Origin: RGIG9041 sp045657265
Lineage (GTDB): Bacteria; Bacillota; Clostridia; Oscillospirales; QAKW01
Length of the DNA: 64,000 nt
Assembly (NCBI GenBank): GCA_045657265.1
Contig: JAZOSU010000035.1
Location: 1-64,000, forward strand
Reading direction: 5' to 3'
Position numbers and translations under genes: made by a program. This document shows positions 1 to 8,404 of the stretch, in pieces. Within the stretch, counting starts at the first letter, position 1. Each line of letters starts with the position of its first letter. The notes beneath the pieces were generated by a model, which worked only from the letters and a program-made list of their open reading frames with translations, did not search any database and was not told the origin of the DNA.

Positions 1-81
1 GGTGAAGCATTGCGCACAGTGCAAGAACATCTCGATTCCAAAAACTTCTACGCAATTAACCCCGCGTTTGATAGGAAATAA
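1..81 (+). CDS. C-terminal end of an unidentified protein (partial)
   Basis: The first frame is open from the window edge to a TAA at 79-81 and gives 26 residues ending in AINPAFDRK. Codon choice is normal for the region, and a strong hairpin with a T-run follows 30 bases later, as expected at the end of a transcription unit. The piece is too short to assign to a family. It could also be a chance open frame, because only 78 coding bases are visible. Confidence 0.4.
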   Translation, partial: GEALRTVQEHLDSKNFYAINPAFDRK

Positions 82-113
82 ACGGGAGGGCGCAAAGGTC
101 TTCCCTAAAATAT

Positions 114-190
114 AAAAACAGACGGAGGTTTGATATGCACCCCAAAAGTTAGACACTTTTGGAGGTGCATATCAGTTTCCGTCTGTTTTT
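114..190. repeat. Long nested hairpin (terminator-like, IS-end-like core)
   Basis: The outer arms AAAAACAGACGGA (114-126) and TCCGTCTGTTTTT (178-190) enclose inner arms GATATGCACC (132-141) and GGTGCATATC (164-173). Inside these lies CCAAAAGT-TAGAC-ACTTTTGG (142-162). The T-run makes it a likely terminator for the gene on the left and, read the other way, for the small minus-strand gene on the right. The core CCCCAAAAGTTAGAC resembles terminal repeats that I associate with IS3-family elements in Firmicutes. A related string occurs at 9,612-9,640. The IS link is from memory and needs a search. Confidence 0.6.
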
Positions 191-193
191 TGT

Positions 194-412
194 TTAAAGA
201 TATTCTCCGTTTCCCAATAACTTTCCTATTTCATAAACGATTTTGCATTTTCTACTGTATGCTGTTATGATACAAGCAATATAATCTCCTATTATCATAC
301 GATGTTCATCTGTTAAAGGTAATTGATAATATCTTTTTTCTAATTCTTGCATAGCTTTCAAGTCTTGCAGGTAGGTTTCGTCATTGGATAACAAATCGTT
401 TAAAAATTTCAT
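194..412 (-). CDS. Small hypothetical protein, 72 aa
   Basis: The ATG at 412 is preferred over the longer frame because AGAGAGG sits 6 bases upstream of it; the extension to 484 has no ribosome binding site. The protein is largely helical and acidic at its N-terminus (MKFLNDLLSNDE), with a central DEHRMIIGDYIACI segment. No signal peptide or membrane span is seen. Small helical proteins of this sort, loosely like DUF6809, often sit beside phage-type HTH regulators in Clostridia, and here it is divergent from one at 512. Function unknown; the family assignment is only a guess. Confidence 0.5.
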   Translation of the reverse strand: MKFLNDLLSNDETYLQDLKAMQELEKRYYQLPLTDEHRMIIGDYIACIITAYSRKCKIVYEIGKLLGNGEYL

Positions 413-511
413 AATTGCCTCTCTTTGACCATTATAGCGGTCAATATTTTTGATAATAATATCATAAAATATTGTAAATTGCAACCTATATTGGACAAAA
501 AAGAGGTAATT

Positions 512-751
512 ATGGAACAGAAAATTAGATGTGATAAAAATATGGGTGATAATCTCAAAAAATTGCGTAAAGAGTTTGGAATATCACAGGAGAAACTCTG
601 TCAAAGACTTCAGCTTATGGGTTGCGATATAGGAAGAACGACCTATGCCAAGTATGAAGCAGGTGAACTTAATATTAAAGTTACTGTTATAGTCGCTTTG
701 AGAAAGATATACGATTGTTCGTATGACGTATTTTTTTCAGGTCTGGATTAA
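512..751 (+). CDS. XRE-family HTH transcriptional regulator, 79 aa
   Basis: A helix-turn-helix of the Cro/C1 type covers about residues 14-66: GDNLKKLRKEFGISQEKLCQRL supplies helices 1-2, and TTYAKYEAGE is the recognition helix and following turn. The ATG at 512 has AGAGG at a good distance; the upstream extension to 425 runs into the divergent promoter region and is unlikely to be translated. There is no sensor domain, so it probably acts as a simple DNA-binding repressor, perhaps on the divergent 72-residue gene and itself. It is followed by a clear terminator at 771-826. The target is inferred only from position. Confidence 0.75.
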   Translation: MEQKIRCDKNMGDNLKKLRKEFGISQEKLCQRLQLMGCDIGRTTYAKYEAGELNIKVTVIVALRKIYDCSYDVFFSGLD

Positions 752-770
752 CCTCAAATAGAAAATATAT

Positions 771-826
771 AAAAAGGCAGATGTGAACTATTTGGGGTTC
801 ACTTCAAAACTATCTGCCTTTTTTAT
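771..826 (+). terminator. Rho-independent terminator after the HTH gene
   Basis: The stem AAAAAGGCAGAT pairs with ATCTGCCTTTTTT and contains a smaller hairpin GTGAAC/GTTCAC. It is followed by a T-rich tract. Confidence 0.8.
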
Positions 827-988
827 TTTTGTGTAATTTTCGTGTCATTAACAGTTTGTACATACTTTTTTGTGCAAACTGACAATTGAAAAATTATATA
901 TTATATATTAATATATAATATGAAAAGTTATATAAAAATAAAGTTTATATAGGGAGAATGGTAAAAAATATAGGGAGAATGGTAAAAA
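827..988 (+). promoter_or_regulatory. AT-rich leader of the giant-protein operon
   Basis: The stretch contains the partly self-complementary TTTGTACATAC/TTTGTGCAAAC region (854-882) and a very AT-rich block of overlapping TATA strings (892-940). It must hold the promoter of the operon starting at 989, but several equally good -10 boxes overlap, so no single one can be chosen. Confidence 0.4.
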
Positions 989-990
989 AT
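949..990 (+). repeat. Two exact 21-bp tandem copies carrying the ribosome binding site
   Basis: Positions 949-969 and 970-990 are identical. Each copy has GGGAGA followed by ATGG and an A-run. The ATG used by the giant protein straddles the end of the second copy: after the first copy the next base is A, giving AATA instead of AATG. Copy-number slippage would change the leader without changing the reading frame of the protein. Confidence 0.9.
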
Positions 991-3900
991 GAAACAAGCG
1001 AATACTTTCAACAGAATTTTGAGTTCACTTTTAATAATAGCAATATTATTATCTGTTTTGCCTGTGCAGATTTTCGGCGCAACTGTAAATTATAATGCTT
1101 CAAGATACAGAGCGACCATAACTGTCACGGATAATTCAGGCAGACGTGTTACAGGAGCAAAAATAACTGTAACCTGTAGCGGTGATACTCATACCGTGCA
1201 GGAAGGCACAAACGGACAGTATTATTTTTCAAGACATGGAAACAACCGTAACCATACGTATACTATAACGGTTGAGGCTGACGGTTATGAAACCGGAACT
1301 ACCACAATGAAAGGTAATTCTACCCGTGCATCAGTTCAGCTTACACCTATAGTTACTGAAGTTATTGCGTTCAGAGTTTATTATACGGCAGACGGACATA
1401 TTCCAAGTAACGGATATTCAGCTACAAATGACCCTGCGGATTACGGCCCATCGGCAGATGATACTCCTCTCGTACTTATTAACGTTGATATAACCAAGCT
1501 CAAAGAAATAGCAAAACAACCAAATTCACCCGTAGTTTATGGGGACAGTAATCTTGCATCGGGAAACCAATGGGAGTTTGTTCCCAGAGGAAGCCATACA
1601 GATGCAGACTATCTTGAAAAAATCTCAGCGTTCTGGGAAGCGGTGCTTTCTTGTACAGACGAAGAATCCATCGAAGCATTTAAAGAAACAGGGCTTTTTT
1701 CTGAATATAAAGTATACTGTCTTAAAAAACAGTCAGGCGGTTCTTTCCACGCAGACGGAATACTTGACGTGACACCTCCTGTTTACGTAGTAGAGCTTTA
1801 TGAGAATACTGTTTTCTTCGGTGGTGGTGTTACTGATAGCGCATCAAACAGTAAGTTTTTAACTGCTTATGATATTCTTGACCAGTATGAAGCGCATCTT
1901 AAGCAGGTTATTACCTGGGTTGAAGATGAAAACGGCAAACCAAAGCTTAACGAAAACAATGAATATACAGGTACATACGTAGATACAGCTACAAACAAAA
2001 TTCATAATATCGCGGTATTCCAGACAAACAAAACCGGCGCAAAGCCTGTTGAAGGAAGTGAAATTCCTTACGTTAAACAGACAAACACATATTACCTTGC
2101 ACAGTTCAATATGGATATTGATGAAGGTAAGGTTATCAAATATCTTGTTACCTATACCGACGGTGTTGAAAACGAGGTGATATTCAACGAACACGAATAT
2201 GCCGCTGAAAGATATCAGACAGTTCCTGCATTTACAGGAGTAACATTACGTGAAAATTATAATTTTCGGGGTTGGTATCTTGAGGGTTCCACTGACGGAA
2301 AGATATATACTGATGCAGAAATTTCACAGATGAGTGTAAATTCTGATATGACATTCCACGCAGTGTGGGTGCCTGTGCCGAAATATACGGGTACTGTAAA
2401 AATTGTTATCAACGGTAAGTATGATGCGCCGACGCAGACATTGCTTTCAGGTACCATGGCAGATTTGTCAACACCTTTGAAGCTGGAAACCGAACCTACT
2501 GTATATCTTTCATCAGATGAACAAGAATATATACTTCTCAGTCATACCGAAACAGGCGTGTACAGTGCACAGCTTAAAAACGGAATATACCACGCTTATT
2601 ATTCTGTTGACGGAGGAGAGACTTATACTAAGCTCAGCGATCAGCCTCTCATTATGGAAAGTCAGGACAGAACAAGATATATTTTCTATCATACCGTATT
2701 ACATAATCTCAATGGCGGTATGTTAAATGGGTCGTATGACGATATTCTTGAATATTTCCCAAGTGACGTAAAGGTTATGGTTTGTGACAAAGAACCTGTA
2801 CGAGAAGGATATATTTTTGATGGATGGCTTACAAACGACGGTATTATACATAGACCGGGAGATGTTCTCACAGAATCTATAACAAGACCTTATACCGTTA
2901 CAGCTCAGTGGATAAAAGCTACAAACGTATATGCACATATAATTCTTGACCATTTTGCAGTTGACGGTACAGGCTATAATCCAAGTGATTCAAAACACAA
3001 TGTTACGTTTACTATCGACCAGAGAGAAAGCGCAGAGGGTGACTATACTGAAATTTACCATAAAACAATAAACTGGGATGGTAAGAGCGAATATACAAGT
3101 AATGATTATTCATATCGCTACGCAGAAACTTCAAATGAAAACAAAACAACTTACGTTGCACAGATCCCGAATCTTACAAATGTTTCTTCTGAGTTTGATT
3201 ATACTGTAACGTCTGCAAAATCAGGTTATATGGTAAAGAGCATAGAGAAGGAATATGACCAGAATGGTAATCTTCACATTTACTTTACTATGCAGTTTGA
3301 TCCCAATGAATTTGACTTTGTATATACAGTAGAGCTTGATGACAAGGCAAAAACTTTACCAAAAGAACTTTGGCCTGTGGCAGTTAACGTTAAAGTAACT
3401 TGTTTTGAAAACGGTTTGTGGATTCCCATAATCGAACATGCAGAGACATACGAAAGAGTTACGCTGGGCCAGAACGGTATAGGACATGGTCAATATCCCG
3501 TATGGATGGCATCAACTGATGACCTGCCTCAGAACTATTATTACCGTATTGAAGTTGTGTCATATGAAATGCCAGACGGCAGAATTGTTGCGGCCGAAAA
3601 CATAGGTGGCGCCAATACAAATTATGACGCAGTCGATAAAAGCTATCTTTCTGTTATAGAGATTTCAGGAGGCAAAGACCCTGACACTGCAGATGCCGAT
3701 GCACTTACAGGTGTTTATTACGAAGATGTTCAGGTAGGTACTGTCAAGGCAATAGTATCAATCCCTGTTTATACTGTAACATTTATTCCTAACGGTGGTA
3801 GGCTTGACGGTTCTTTGGCATCTAAAGTACTTGAAAATCAGATAGTTATGCCCAACACTTCCGATTATGTTCCCGAAAGAGACGGCGGATATGTTTTTGA

Positions 3901-6865
3901 GGGTTGGTATATTCTTGGTGAAAACGGTGAGATGGTGTCAGAAGCTGTATCAGGCTCTGCAATAACATCTGATGTTAATCTTATTGCAAAATGGAAAGAA
4001 CCTGTTACTGTTGAAGGTATAATAACGGTAGGCGCGACCTACGAACAGCAAAACGATGACGGAAGCGTAACTCTTCATTATGTTCCTGATAATGACAGAG
4101 TAACATCTGTTTTGGCTCTTTTACAGAAAAAACACAGCGAGGGTTACTACGAAACTGTAGACTGGAAAAATATCTCCGTTGATTACAGTAACTACTATTA
4201 CTATTTCCAGAAAACAGAAGATTTACTTGTGCCTGTAGGCGTTGGATTCTATTCGTTTTACGGTTTGCCTGACGATGGCAGCGAATACCGCGTATATATT
4301 CTTTCGTCAAACTATTCGGCAACATATCAGAATGAGCCAGAAAGTCTGACTCAGCCTAAAAAATATGATACATACCAAGCTACAGACTATGATGCTCTTT
4401 GGGGCACCCAGTTTGAAAAAATTGCAACTGTAAATGCACATATGCATTTTGAACCCCAGTCTTTTGACCTTGATTTCAAAGTAGACGCAACCGCTATTGG
4501 TGAGAGCTTCCGTCCGGATAAAACAGAAGTTACAGTTACTTGTGACGTTGACCCTGCTATCACAGAATCTTACAGATGGCCTGTTATTACCCAGATGATA
4601 TTTGGCGAGGAAATTAAAGGCTGTGACGTTGTTTTGACAGACGGTGTCGGAAACGGTGTGCAGTCTGTATGGAAAAACGGATTTGACGGTACAACTCTTT
4701 ACGATTACGGTATATGTATTGTAAATGTTGACGATGCTCCGTTTGTCGAAGATAATCCTTATTACTATATCGAATATCAGGCTCCTGCTCATTTTGACAG
4801 TGTTACAAATGACCAGAGTCAGCTCTTGGTTGCAAACCTTATTCCAAGAACATATAAGATAAACTACCAGACAAATGGTGGTATTATACTGGGTTCACAC
4901 GTTTCTTCTCATACCTGGAGTTATGAAACTACCCTTTCACACGTTGTTCCCGTAAGAGAGGGATATCATTTTATGGGTTGGTATACTGATGAACAGTTGA
5001 CAACTCCTCTTACCGAAACAACAATAGATGCTTCTGTTGCAAATGACATAACTTACTATGCAAAATGGCAACAGACACTTGATGACGTACATATGGAAAT
5101 TATAATAAACCATAGTACCGATGACGGTGGTATTTGTAACGATTACAACAAAAATTTGACAGTATTTTTGACTCACAGACTCAGAGAAGATACACAGTCA
5201 GACTTTATCCGTATTGACGGACAGGTCAGAGAATACGATAAAGGTACATGGCACAATCAAAGCGGTGACCATACTATTGATTATGTTAATGAAGAAGATG
5301 TATTTACAGATCTTTCATCAGAATTTGATTATAATCTTTACATACATCTTGATGGCCACTACGTTAACGCTGAAAAATCAACGGTAGTCAAAGAAGTACA
5401 CGAAGACGGAAGTACAACTCATCACGTTAAAATCTATCTTGAGTTTGATCCTGATCTTGTTAATATTGATTTCACTGTAGAGATGGCAGAAAATGTGCAA
5501 AAAGCACTTTATCCTGTTTATGCAAACGTAAAAGTTACAGCTTGGACAGGGCTTGAAAACGGAAACTGGCAGACTATTACTCAGCACAGTTCAAAAACAG
5601 TAGAAGTTGCCATCGACCAGAGTACAGGTATGGGATACGGAAGCTATCCTGTATGGCAATGGTACAACAAAGAATTTGAAGTTCCGTATTTCTACAGAAT
5701 AGAAGTAGCTTCACTCGAACTTATCGACGGCAGTGTTGTTTCTATGGAAGAAATTCAAGAGGAAACAGTTTATTCTGCGGCAGGATATACGGCAACGGTA
5801 TTTGCAGAAAACGGTTGTGAAATCCCGACTGCTATGGACGATGACGATAATATTGTCACAGCTGATACAACCCATAAAGGTGCATTCGGCGCATATGAAG
5901 ACGAAAGCTATAATCAGATAGGTACACTAAGAGCTGTAATTGATATCTGCAAGGTTGTATTCCACGCAAACAATACAGAGGCTGACTGCTATGACCAAGC
6001 TACGTCAAACGATATGTTCCGTACGTACTATAACAGTGCTGTAACTCTTCCACAGGGTGAGTATTACTCACTTAATCAGGACGGAACTATAAATCAGTTT
6101 TACGATATTCCTACTTTTGATTATAATACTCACAACGAGTATATCTTCAAAGGATGGTATACCGCTCCCGATGACAGCGGAGAAGCTATTGACTGGAGCG
6201 AATCATATGAAGGTAATACAGATTTGTATGCTCACTGGATTAAGGTGGGTTCAGTTATGAAAGATGCCGAAGACACGAAACAGACATCAGGTGATTCATA
6301 TGCAGGGTATGACCTTATAGGTGCACAGATCCGTGACAGCGCTCACGATTCAATGCCTCATTACGGTAACCCCGGAAGCGGTCTCAGATTTATAACTGTT
6401 CTTAGCGAAGACGTATATAATCAGATAAACGCCATCAAAGGTAACCAAGCAGGTGCTGAATACGGTTTTGCGGTTGCAAAAACTTCTTCTGCACAAAGCT
6501 ATGCGGGAAATACTGAAGGATACGAAATAGAGTATAACGGTAAAAACGTAAATGGTGTTAACACGACAGCATCTTATAAATACGTGAAAAATATGAAATG
6601 CAGCGGTGTTGTAGATCACTTTAACGGCGAAGATTACAGACTTTATACTGCAGTTATTACATACAACAACCTGCAGGGTGATGCTCTTGAAGCTGCTTAC
6701 GCAACTCCTTTTGTAGCTCGTTCATATATACGTTATTACGATGCAAACGGTTTACTTCGTACCTATTACAATAACTATACAGGAACACAGCTCTTTAGCA
6801 GTTGTAACACCTCTTTTGCACAGGTACGCGGAATAATTGCAGATGGTAACGGAGGCGCTGAGTAA
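989..6865 (+). CDS. Giant secreted protein with five InlB-type (Listeria-Bacteroides) repeats, 1,958 aa
   Basis: A Sec signal peptide (basic start, hydrophobic residues 10-28, likely cut after IFGA) is followed by a carboxypeptidase-regulatory-like beta-sandwich at about 35-115. Five InlB-B type repeats with the hallmark GY.F.GWY and a closing W lie near 383-461, 570-642, 926-1003, 1289-1361 and 1654-1751. Between them are paired domains containing FxYTVE and EFDYxV strings. A C-terminal domain (about 1784-1954, starting GLRFITVL and containing RSYIRYYDANG) resembles a tail found in other clostridial surface proteins. No LPXTG, SLH or dockerin is visible, so the way it is retained is unknown. 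It is the first gene of an operon: its TAA overlaps the ATG of the next lipoprotein. Adhesion or display is inferred from the InlB-type repeats only. Confidence 0.85.
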   Translation: MKQANTFNRILSSLLIIAILLSVLPVQIFGATVNYNASRYRATITVTDNSGRRVTGAKITVTCSGDTHTVQEGTNGQYYFSRHGNNRNHTYTITVEADGYETGTTTMKGNSTRASVQLTPIVTEVIAFRVYYTADGHIPSNGYSATNDPADYGPSADDTPLVLINVDITKLKEIAKQPNSPVVYGDSNLASGNQWEFVPRGSHTDADYLEKISAFWEAVLSCTDEESIEAFKETGLFSEYKVYCLKKQSGGSFHADGILDVTPPVYVVELYENTVFFGGGVTDSASNSKFLTAYDILDQYEAHLKQVITWVEDENGKPKLNENNEYTGTYVDTATNKIHNIAVFQTNKTGAKPVEGSEIPYVKQTNTYYLAQFNMDIDEGKVIKYLVTYTDGVENEVIFNEHEYAAERYQTVPAFTGVTLRENYNFRGWYLEGSTDGKIYTDAEISQMSVNSDMTFHAVWVPVPKYTGTVKIVINGKYDAPTQTLLSGTMADLSTPLKLETEPTVYLSSDEQEYILLSHTETGVYSAQLKNGIYHAYYSVDGGETYTKLSDQPLIMESQDRTRYIFYHTVLHNLNGGMLNGSYDDILEYFPSDVKVMVCDKEPVREGYIFDGWLTNDGIIHRPGDVLTESITRPYTVTAQWIKATNVYAHIILDHFAVDGTGYNPSDSKHNVTFTIDQRESAEGDYTEIYHKTINWDGKSEYTSNDYSYRYAETSNENKTTYVAQIPNLTNVSSEFDYTVTSAKSGYMVKSIEKEYDQNGNLHIYFTMQFDPNEFDFVYTVELDDKAKTLPKELWPVAVNVKVTCFENGLWIPIIEHAETYERVTLGQNGIGHGQYPVWMASTDDLPQNYYYRIEVVSYEMPDGRIVAAENIGGANTNYDAVDKSYLSVIEISGGKDPDTADADALTGVYYEDVQVGTVKAIVSIPVYTVTFIPNGGRLDGSLASKVLENQIVMPNTSDYVPERDGGYVFEGWYILGENGEMVSEAVSGSAITSDVNLIAKWKEPVTVEGIITVGATYEQQNDDGSVTLHYVPDNDRVTSVLALLQKKHSEGYYETVDWKNISVDYSNYYYYFQKTEDLLVPVGVGFYSFYGLPDDGSEYRVYILSSNYSATYQNEPESLTQPKKYDTYQATDYDALWGTQFEKIATVNAHMHFEPQSFDLDFKVDATAIGESFRPDKTEVTVTCDVDPAITESYRWPVITQMIFGEEIKGCDVVLTDGVGNGVQSVWKNGFDGTTLYDYGICIVNVDDAPFVEDNPYYYIEYQAPAHFDSVTNDQSQLLVANLIPRTYKINYQTNGGIILGSHVSSHTWSYETTLSHVVPVREGYHFMGWYTDEQLTTPLTETTIDASVANDITYYAKWQQTLDDVHMEIIINHSTDDGGICNDYNKNLTVFLTHRLREDTQSDFIRIDGQVREYDKGTWHNQSGDHTIDYVNEEDVFTDLSSEFDYNLYIHLDGHYVNAEKSTVVKEVHEDGSTTHHVKIYLEFDPDLVNIDFTVEMAENVQKALYPVYANVKVTAWTGLENGNWQTITQHSSKTVEVAIDQSTGMGYGSYPVWQWYNKEFEVPYFYRIEVASLELIDGSVVSMEEIQEETVYSAAGYTATVFAENGCEIPTAMDDDDNIVTADTTHKGAFGAYEDESYNQIGTLRAVIDICKVVFHANNTEADCYDQATSNDMFRTYYNSAVTLPQGEYYSLNQDGTINQFYDIPTFDYNTHNEYIFKGWYTAPDDSGEAIDWSESYEGNTDLYAHWIKVGSVMKDAEDTKQTSGDSYAGYDLIGAQIRDSAHDSMPHYGNPGSGLRFITVLSEDVYNQINAIKGNQAGAEYGFAVAKTSSAQSYAGNTEGYEIEYNGKNVNGVNTTASYKYVKNMKCSGVVDHFNGEDYRLYTAVITYNNLQGDALEAAYATPFVARSYIRYYDANGLLRTYYNNYTGTQLFSSCNTSFAQVRGIIADGNGGAE

Positions 6866-6999
6866 TGAAAAAAATCGGATTCCTTTTAATCTGTTTTTGT
6901 TTTGTTTTGAATCTTTTAGGCTGTCAGCCTGAAAACAACGATAAAACTCCCGATAAACCTCAGATAGAAACAGAAATGGATTTTTCGGATTTTGAATAG
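6865..6999 (+). CDS. Short lipoprotein, 44 aa
   Basis: The ATG overlaps the stop of the giant gene (TAATG), and GGAGG lies 9 bases upstream inside that gene, so translation is probably coupled. Residues 1-19 are a lipoprotein signal ending in the lipobox LLGC. The mature part is only about 25 residues, acidic and polar, ending in MDFSDFE. It is too short to hold an enzyme. It may be a tether, or a small secreted partner of the giant protein or of the repeat lipoprotein that follows. The Asp-Phe rich tail recalls the tail of the 39-residue peptide at 7,618, though this may be chance. Confidence 0.75.
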   Translation: MKKIGFLLICFCFVLNLLGCQPENNDKTPDKPQIETEMDFSDFE

Positions 7000-7009
7000 G
7001 AGGATGCAG

Positions 7010-7603
7010 ATGAAAAAGACGATATGTTTTTTAGCTATCCTTTTAATCACATTCTGCGCCGTTTCCTGTACTGATAAAAAAACAGAAATCGGGGATAAAA
7101 ACAAAAGCGAAATTTCTCAAAGCGCAGATAAAACTCCGATAACTGAAGATAATAAAACAGAGCAGTCTGATCCCGAAAATAATAATTCGGGACAGACAAC
7201 TCCTGAAAACAGTAATTCAGAGCAGATAATATCTCAGCAAGAGAATAAACCCGAACAGGAGAATAAACCCGAACAGGAAAACAAACCCGAGCAGGAAAAC
7301 AAACCCGAGCAGGAAAACAAACCTGAGCAGGAAAACAAACCTGAACAGGAAAACAAATCCGAACAGGAGAATAAACCCGAGCAGGAGAATAAACCCGAGC
7401 AGGAAAACAAACCTGAACAGGAAAACAAACCCGAACAGGAGAATAAACCCGAGCAGGAAAACAAACCTGAACAGGAAAACAAACCTGAGCAGGAAAACAA
7501 ACCTGAGCAGGAAAACAAACCTGAACAGGAAAACAAACCCGAGCAGGAGAATAAACCCGAGCTTGGGAATGACGGATATTACAATCAGGTTATAAAACCG
7601 TAG
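7010..7603 (+). CDS. Lipoprotein with 17 PEQENK repeats, 197 aa
   Basis: The ATG at 7010 has TAGGAGG 6 bases upstream; the upstream TTG at 6992 lies in the previous gene and is not used. A lipoprotein signal ends in AVSC at about residue 20. A polar linker rich in Asn, Gln, Ser and Thr is followed by 17 six-residue repeats of (P/S)EQENK at about residues 81-182, and a short tail GNDGYYNQVIKP. The repeat would form an extended, highly charged, proline-spaced rod of the kind used as a cell-wall-spanning stalk. It lies between the small lipoprotein and a possible RiPP precursor in the same operon. No catalytic domain is present, and a surface spacer role is inferred. Confidence 0.8.
   Translation: MKKTICFLAILLITFCAVSCTDKKTEIGDKNKSEISQSADKTPITEDNKTEQSDPENNNSGQTTPENSNSEQIISQQENKPEQENKPEQENKPEQENKPEQENKPEQENKPEQENKSEQENKPEQENKPEQENKPEQENKPEQENKPEQENKPEQENKPEQENKPEQENKPEQENKPEQENKPELGNDGYYNQVIKP
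7250..7555 (+). repeat. 17 in-frame copies of an 18-bp unit
   Basis: 306 bases equal 17 x 18. The seventh copy, starting at 7358, has Ser instead of Pro. Synonymous variants (GAGAATAAA versus GAAAACAAA, CCC versus CCT, GAA versus GAG) are mixed along the array, which argues for selection on the peptide plus repeated slippage or recombination. Confidence 0.95.
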
Positions 7604-7617
7604 AATAGGAGGCACGT

Positions 7618-7737
7618 ATGAAAAAACAATATGAAGAGCCTGTAGTTGAAGTGCTTGTATTAACTGACGAAGCTATAATGTCCAGTGACGACCACGACAA
7701 CAATTTTGGTGATTTCGGTGATTGGGAAAACTTATAA
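7618..7737 (+). CDS. 39-residue peptide with YxxP leader-like motif (candidate RiPP precursor)
   Basis: ATG at 7618 with TAGGAGG 7 bases upstream, stop TAA at 7735. The N-terminal half (KKQYEEPVVEVLVL) matches the Tyr-x-x-Pro leader pattern bound by PqqD-like recognition elements in lasso-peptide and related RiPP systems. It is followed by TDEAIMSSDD and a short tail NNFGDFGDWENL, rich in Asp, Gly and aromatics. The next two genes encode an HPr-kinase-like protein and a PqqD-like protein, the kind of partners expected for a modified peptide. In paeninodin-type clusters such a kinase phosphorylates the precursor's C-terminal Ser; here the last residue is Leu, but Ser-Ser lies at about 22-23. 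No protease, cyclase or exporter gene is nearby. The role is inferred from motif and context. Confidence 0.65.
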   Translation: MKKQYEEPVVEVLVLTDEAIMSSDDHDNNFGDFGDWENL

Positions 7738-8404
7738 TTATAAAATTGCGGACATTATCTGGAAGATAAGTCCGCAAAATATATTTACAAAGCAAATGCT
7801 TGAGTGCTACAAGACGGAATGTGACAAAGCCGACATAGAAATTGACATATGTAAGGGCAGTGAGTCAGAAGAGCTTCAGAATCTTCTTTATGAAATCAAC
7901 AGTCAAATGATTCGCAGTTTTGACGGCGTTATGTTTCACGGCGCGGCTATTATATATAACGAAAAAGCTTATTTATTTGCGGCGCCCTCAGGTACGGGCA
8001 AAACAACGCATATATCTTTGTGGCAAGAATGTTTTTCAGATAAGGTGACAATTCTTAATGGTGATAAACCTTTTATAAGGTTTACAGACGGAGAATTTTA
8101 CGTTTACGGAAGTCCGTGGCAGGGTAAGGAAAAGCTTGGGTTTAACGGCAAAGCACGATTAGGCGGTATTTATCTTTTGCAAAGAGCGGATACAAACAGT
8201 ATTTGCAAAGCATCGTCAAATCAGATTTTAAACGGACTTGTAAAATCTGTGCTTATTGAGAAAAATACGCAGGACCGACTTAAAGTTATTGATATTTTAA
8301 ACCGTATATATAAAACTATTCCCGTAAACGTATTATATTGTAATACTGATAAGCAGGCTGCGTATATTGTAAAACAGCATATTGACAGGGAGGCTCCAAA
8401 ATGA
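7718..8404 (+). CDS. HPr-kinase-like (HprK C-terminal type) peptide kinase candidate, about 228 aa
   Basis: The frame is open from 7685, but that part lies inside the peptide gene. A GTG at 7718 with GGTGA just upstream is the most likely start; this start is uncertain, and it implies coupling to the peptide gene, which it overlaps by 20 bases. The P-loop APSGTGKTT (about residue 90) preceded by FHGAAIIY is typical of HPr kinase-like proteins that accompany RiPP precursors. A later segment NGDKPFIR followed by YGSPWQGKE fits the metal-binding and substrate side of this fold. It overlaps the PqqD-like gene by an ATGA. Expected activity: ATP-dependent Ser phosphorylation of the peptide, by analogy with lasso-peptide kinases; true HPr kinase is less likely because the N-terminal domain is missing. 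Confidence 0.7.
   Translation: MIGKTYNYKIADIIWKISPQNIFTKQMLECYKTECDKADIEIDICKGSESEELQNLLYEINSQMIRSFDGVMFHGAAIIYNEKAYLFAAPSGTGKTTHISLWQECFSDKVTILNGDKPFIRFTDGEFYVYGSPWQGKEKLGFNGKARLGGIYLLQRADTNSICKASSNQILNGLVKSVLIEKNTQDRLKVIDILNRIYKTIPVNVLYCNTDKQAAYIVKQHIDREAPK

Noticed and set aside
4307..4792. 161-residue minus-strand open frame inside the giant InlB-repeat gene
   Set aside because: No ribosome binding site or recognisable domain; it mirrors the repeat-rich sense gene.
7250..7555. Regular short repeats that might be taken for a CRISPR array
   Set aside because: The units are directly adjacent with no unique spacers and are in frame in a lipoprotein gene; no cas gene is near.
7217..7615. Antisense open frames of 100 and 132 residues with FSCSGL-like repeats
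   Set aside because: They are mirror images of the 18-bp repeat of the plus-strand lipoprotein; they have no ribosome binding site and lack any other feature of a gene.
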